DNA from: Deltaproteobacteria bacterium UBA5756
GTDB taxonomy: Bacteria; Desulfobacterota; Syntrophorhabdia; Syntrophorhabdales; Syntrophorhabdaceae
Length of the DNA: 45,388 bases
Direction: 5' to 3'
NCBI GenBank assembly: GCA_002418985.1
Contig: DIFE01000098.1
Coordinates: 1 to 45,388, forward strand
Shown here: one piece after another, positions 44,394 through 45,388 of the stretch
Numbering within the stretch: position 1 is the stretch's first letter
How the letters are laid out: the number at the start of each line of letters is the position of its first letter
Translations under genes and position numbers: made by a program
The notes under the pieces: generated by a model
Seen by the model: the letters and a program-made list of their open reading frames with translations, nothing else
What the model was told of the DNA's origin: nothing
Databases searched by the model: none

Positions 44394-44430
44394 TAGGTCC
44401 TATAAGTCATATACGTCCTATAGGACCTAT
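44394..44430. repeat. Palindromic 9-bp degenerate repeat (ATAGGACCT type)
   Basis: Four degenerate 9-bp units (ATAGGTCCT, ATAGGACGT, ATATGACTT, ATAGGACCT on the minus strand) lie in tandem. The outer ones form a 10-bp perfect inverted repeat, AGGTCCTATA (44395-44404) with TATAGGACCT (44419-44428). It lies about 80 bp upstream of the rpmB promoter. Function unknown; it looks like a dispersed intergenic palindrome. Confidence 0.6.
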
Positions 44431-44479
44431 AAAAAACCTTTCATTGCCAAATGGAATGGCAGTGGTAAACGGTTTCTAT

Positions 44480-44577
44480 AGTTGTTGAAATCACTTCTGT
44501 TTTAACCTTGCACTACCATGAGGCAATCAGAGCAAAATCTTTTGGCATCATCTACTTAGGACCGTATTTCAACAACT
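44480..44577. repeat. 98-bp AT-rich interval bounded by 12-bp inverted repeats
   Basis: AGTTGTTGAAAT (44480-44491) and its exact reverse complement ATTTCAACAACT (44566-44577) bound an AT-rich, noncoding 98-bp segment. It resembles a small MITE-like element or two half-sites for a binding protein. No target-site duplication was recognised. Confidence 0.45.
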
Positions 44578-44610
44578 TATCAACAGGAAATCCACAATTG
44601 CTGTGGAAAA
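44577..44610. other. Cluster of three DnaA-box-like 9-mers
   Basis: Within 34 bp are TTATCAACA (44577-44585, one mismatch to TTATCCACA), AAATCCACA (44588-44596, two mismatches) and TGTGGAAAA (44602-44610, reverse complement with one mismatch). The region is AT-rich and noncoding, just past the DUF192 stop. It may bind DnaA, but no dnaA, dnaN or gidA gene is nearby, so an origin is not supported. Confidence 0.3.
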
Positions 44611-44625
44611 ACATCGCCGGACCCC

Positions 44626-45120
44626 CTAGTGATCGGCGGCCATTCTATCGAATCGTGCCTTGACGCCCGGGGCGATGAAGCATTCTTTCGCCTCACCCGC
44701 ATTCACTTCCAGGATGTACCGTGCCGGATAGCGGGAACTGATCTGTGTTTCGTCGCGGGGGCGGGCTCTCCTGTGAACATGAACCACCTCATAACGCCCG
44801 TTTATGAATATCATGTCCAGGGGAATATAGGTGTTCTTCATCCAGAAGTAATGCATGTCGTCCCGGTCATTGATGAAAAGCATCCCTGTACGGCGCCGCA
44901 TCGATGTTCTGAGCATCAGCCCCCGGGCCTGTTGCTCCGGTGTTATGGCCGTCTCGGCCTCAAAGCGGCAGAGCTCCCTGCCTTTTTCATCAATAAGGGT
45001 CACGAGAACCCTCCGCAGGTCCTCTGCCGATACGGGAAGAACGGCCGTCGCAATTATGCAGATCAACAGGCAGGAAAGATGAAGGACTGCACCTGTCGAC
45101 AATGTCCTCGAGGCTGGCAT
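44626..45120 (-). CDS. DUF192 family exported protein
   Basis: A 164-residue protein. The first 32 residues look like a signal peptide (LLICIIATAVLPVSA). The DUF192 domain follows (AITPEQQARGLMLRTSMRRR, then TGMLFINDRDDMHYFWMKNT and YIPLDMIFI), ending with the YILEVNAGEA motif. The family is widespread and of unknown function. Neither neighbour suggests a partner. Confidence 0.9.
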   Translation of the reverse strand: MPASRTLSTGAVLHLSCLLICIIATAVLPVSAEDLRRVLVTLIDEKGRELCRFEAETAITPEQQARGLMLRTSMRRRTGMLFINDRDDMHYFWMKNTYIPLDMIFINGRYEVVHVHRRARPRDETQISSRYPARYILEVNAGEAKECFIAPGVKARFDRMAADH

Positions 45121-45191
45121 CGGTTAATGGTGCGATAGAGATGCTAAAAAGTCAAGGGCTTAAGGTCTCTAAAACCCGGAAATACATCACG

Positions 45192-45388
45192 TCAGACCTT
45201 ATTCACTGTGGCGAGATAGGTTTTGTATACTCCGCTGAGGTTCTTTGATCTGAACCCTTTCTGCGCCAGGATGCGGTGGCCCGCGTAAGATCTCGTTCCA
45301 ACCTCACAGTAGGTGACATAAAGCTTTTTCCTGTCAAGTTTCTCCACTTTCTTTCTCAGCCGGCGGAGGGGATGTCATACACATCTTT
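45192..45388 (-). pseudogene. C-terminal rhodanese-domain gene fragment, apparently frameshifted
   Basis: The end of a gene that runs out of the window. From about 45354 downwards it reads KVEKLDRKKLYVTYCEVGTR, then SYAGHRILAQKGFRSKNLSG and VYKTYLATVNKV before a TGA. The CxxGxRS active-site loop (CEVGTRS) and NLSGxYKTY end match the C-terminal rhodanese domain of FAD-dependent CoA-disulfide-reductase-like proteins. Upstream, this frame meets a stop, while the adjacent frame reads KDVYDIPSAG and then stops at 45356-45358. A one-base shift near 45355-45362 would join both as IPSA-LRKK, the normal order. This could be a real frameshift or a sequence error. Confidence 0.6.

Noticed and set aside
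44577..44610. Chromosome origin (oriC)
   Set aside because: Only three imperfect DnaA-box-like 9-mers and none of the usual origin genes nearby.

Overview
The window is one stretch of a GC-rich bacterial chromosome. The mix of genes suggests a deltaproteobacterium in the Desulfobacterota or Syntrophia sense: an exosortase-type exopolysaccharide (EPS) locus with a sigma-54 regulator, a zinc-ribbon L28, RecD2 and a bifunctional RelA/SpoT. No rRNA, tRNA, CRISPR array, transposase or integrase was seen.

Positions 186-35354 hold 26 minus-strand genes, most of them overlapping by 4 bp or separated by a few tens of bases. They form a Wzx/Wzy-type EPS locus. In transcription order it starts with the envelope export and control module: a small secreted protein, a Wza-like lipoprotein, a Wzz/GNVR chain-length protein, an AAA ATPase with a LysM-like tail, and a CpsD-like ATPase. 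The polyprenyl-phosphate sugar transferase, polysaccharide deacetylase, membrane acyltransferase, FemAB-like protein, DegT aminotransferase, two glycosyltransferases, Wzx flippase, Wzy-like polymerase/ligase, methyltransferase and CapK-like adenylating enzyme follow. Two very large secreted golvesin/PKD proteins come next. Downstream is a decoration block with four ATP-grasp ligases (two of them a tandem duplication), a GNAT protein, a hexapeptide acyltransferase, a third glycosyltransferase and a Gfo/Idh/MocA-SDR fusion. The toolkit matches loci usually linked to exosortase XrtA/PEP-CTERM, but neither an exosortase nor a PEP-CTERM protein is present here.

Positions 35575-38719 carry probable control genes: a receiver-like orphan protein, a sigma-54-dependent response regulator, a free-standing CxxC zinc-ribbon protein and a short TPR protein. 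Positions 38896-45388 are housekeeping: recD2, a small LETM1-like membrane protein and relA/spoT (both plus strand), rpmB, a DUF192 protein, and the end of a rhodanese-domain gene that appears frameshifted.

The most unusual content is: (i) the two giant secreted paralogs, whose conserved core carries a His motif and a distant Cys motif like a caspase/gingipain-type fold split by inserted golvesin and PKD modules; (ii) the four ATP-grasp ligases beside GNAT and FemAB-like genes, which suggest amino-acid or peptide decoration of the polymer; and (iii) the absence of an exosortase. Intergenic regions hold several short repeat families, a long hairpin ahead of one giant gene, and a strong sigma-70 promoter ahead of rpmB.
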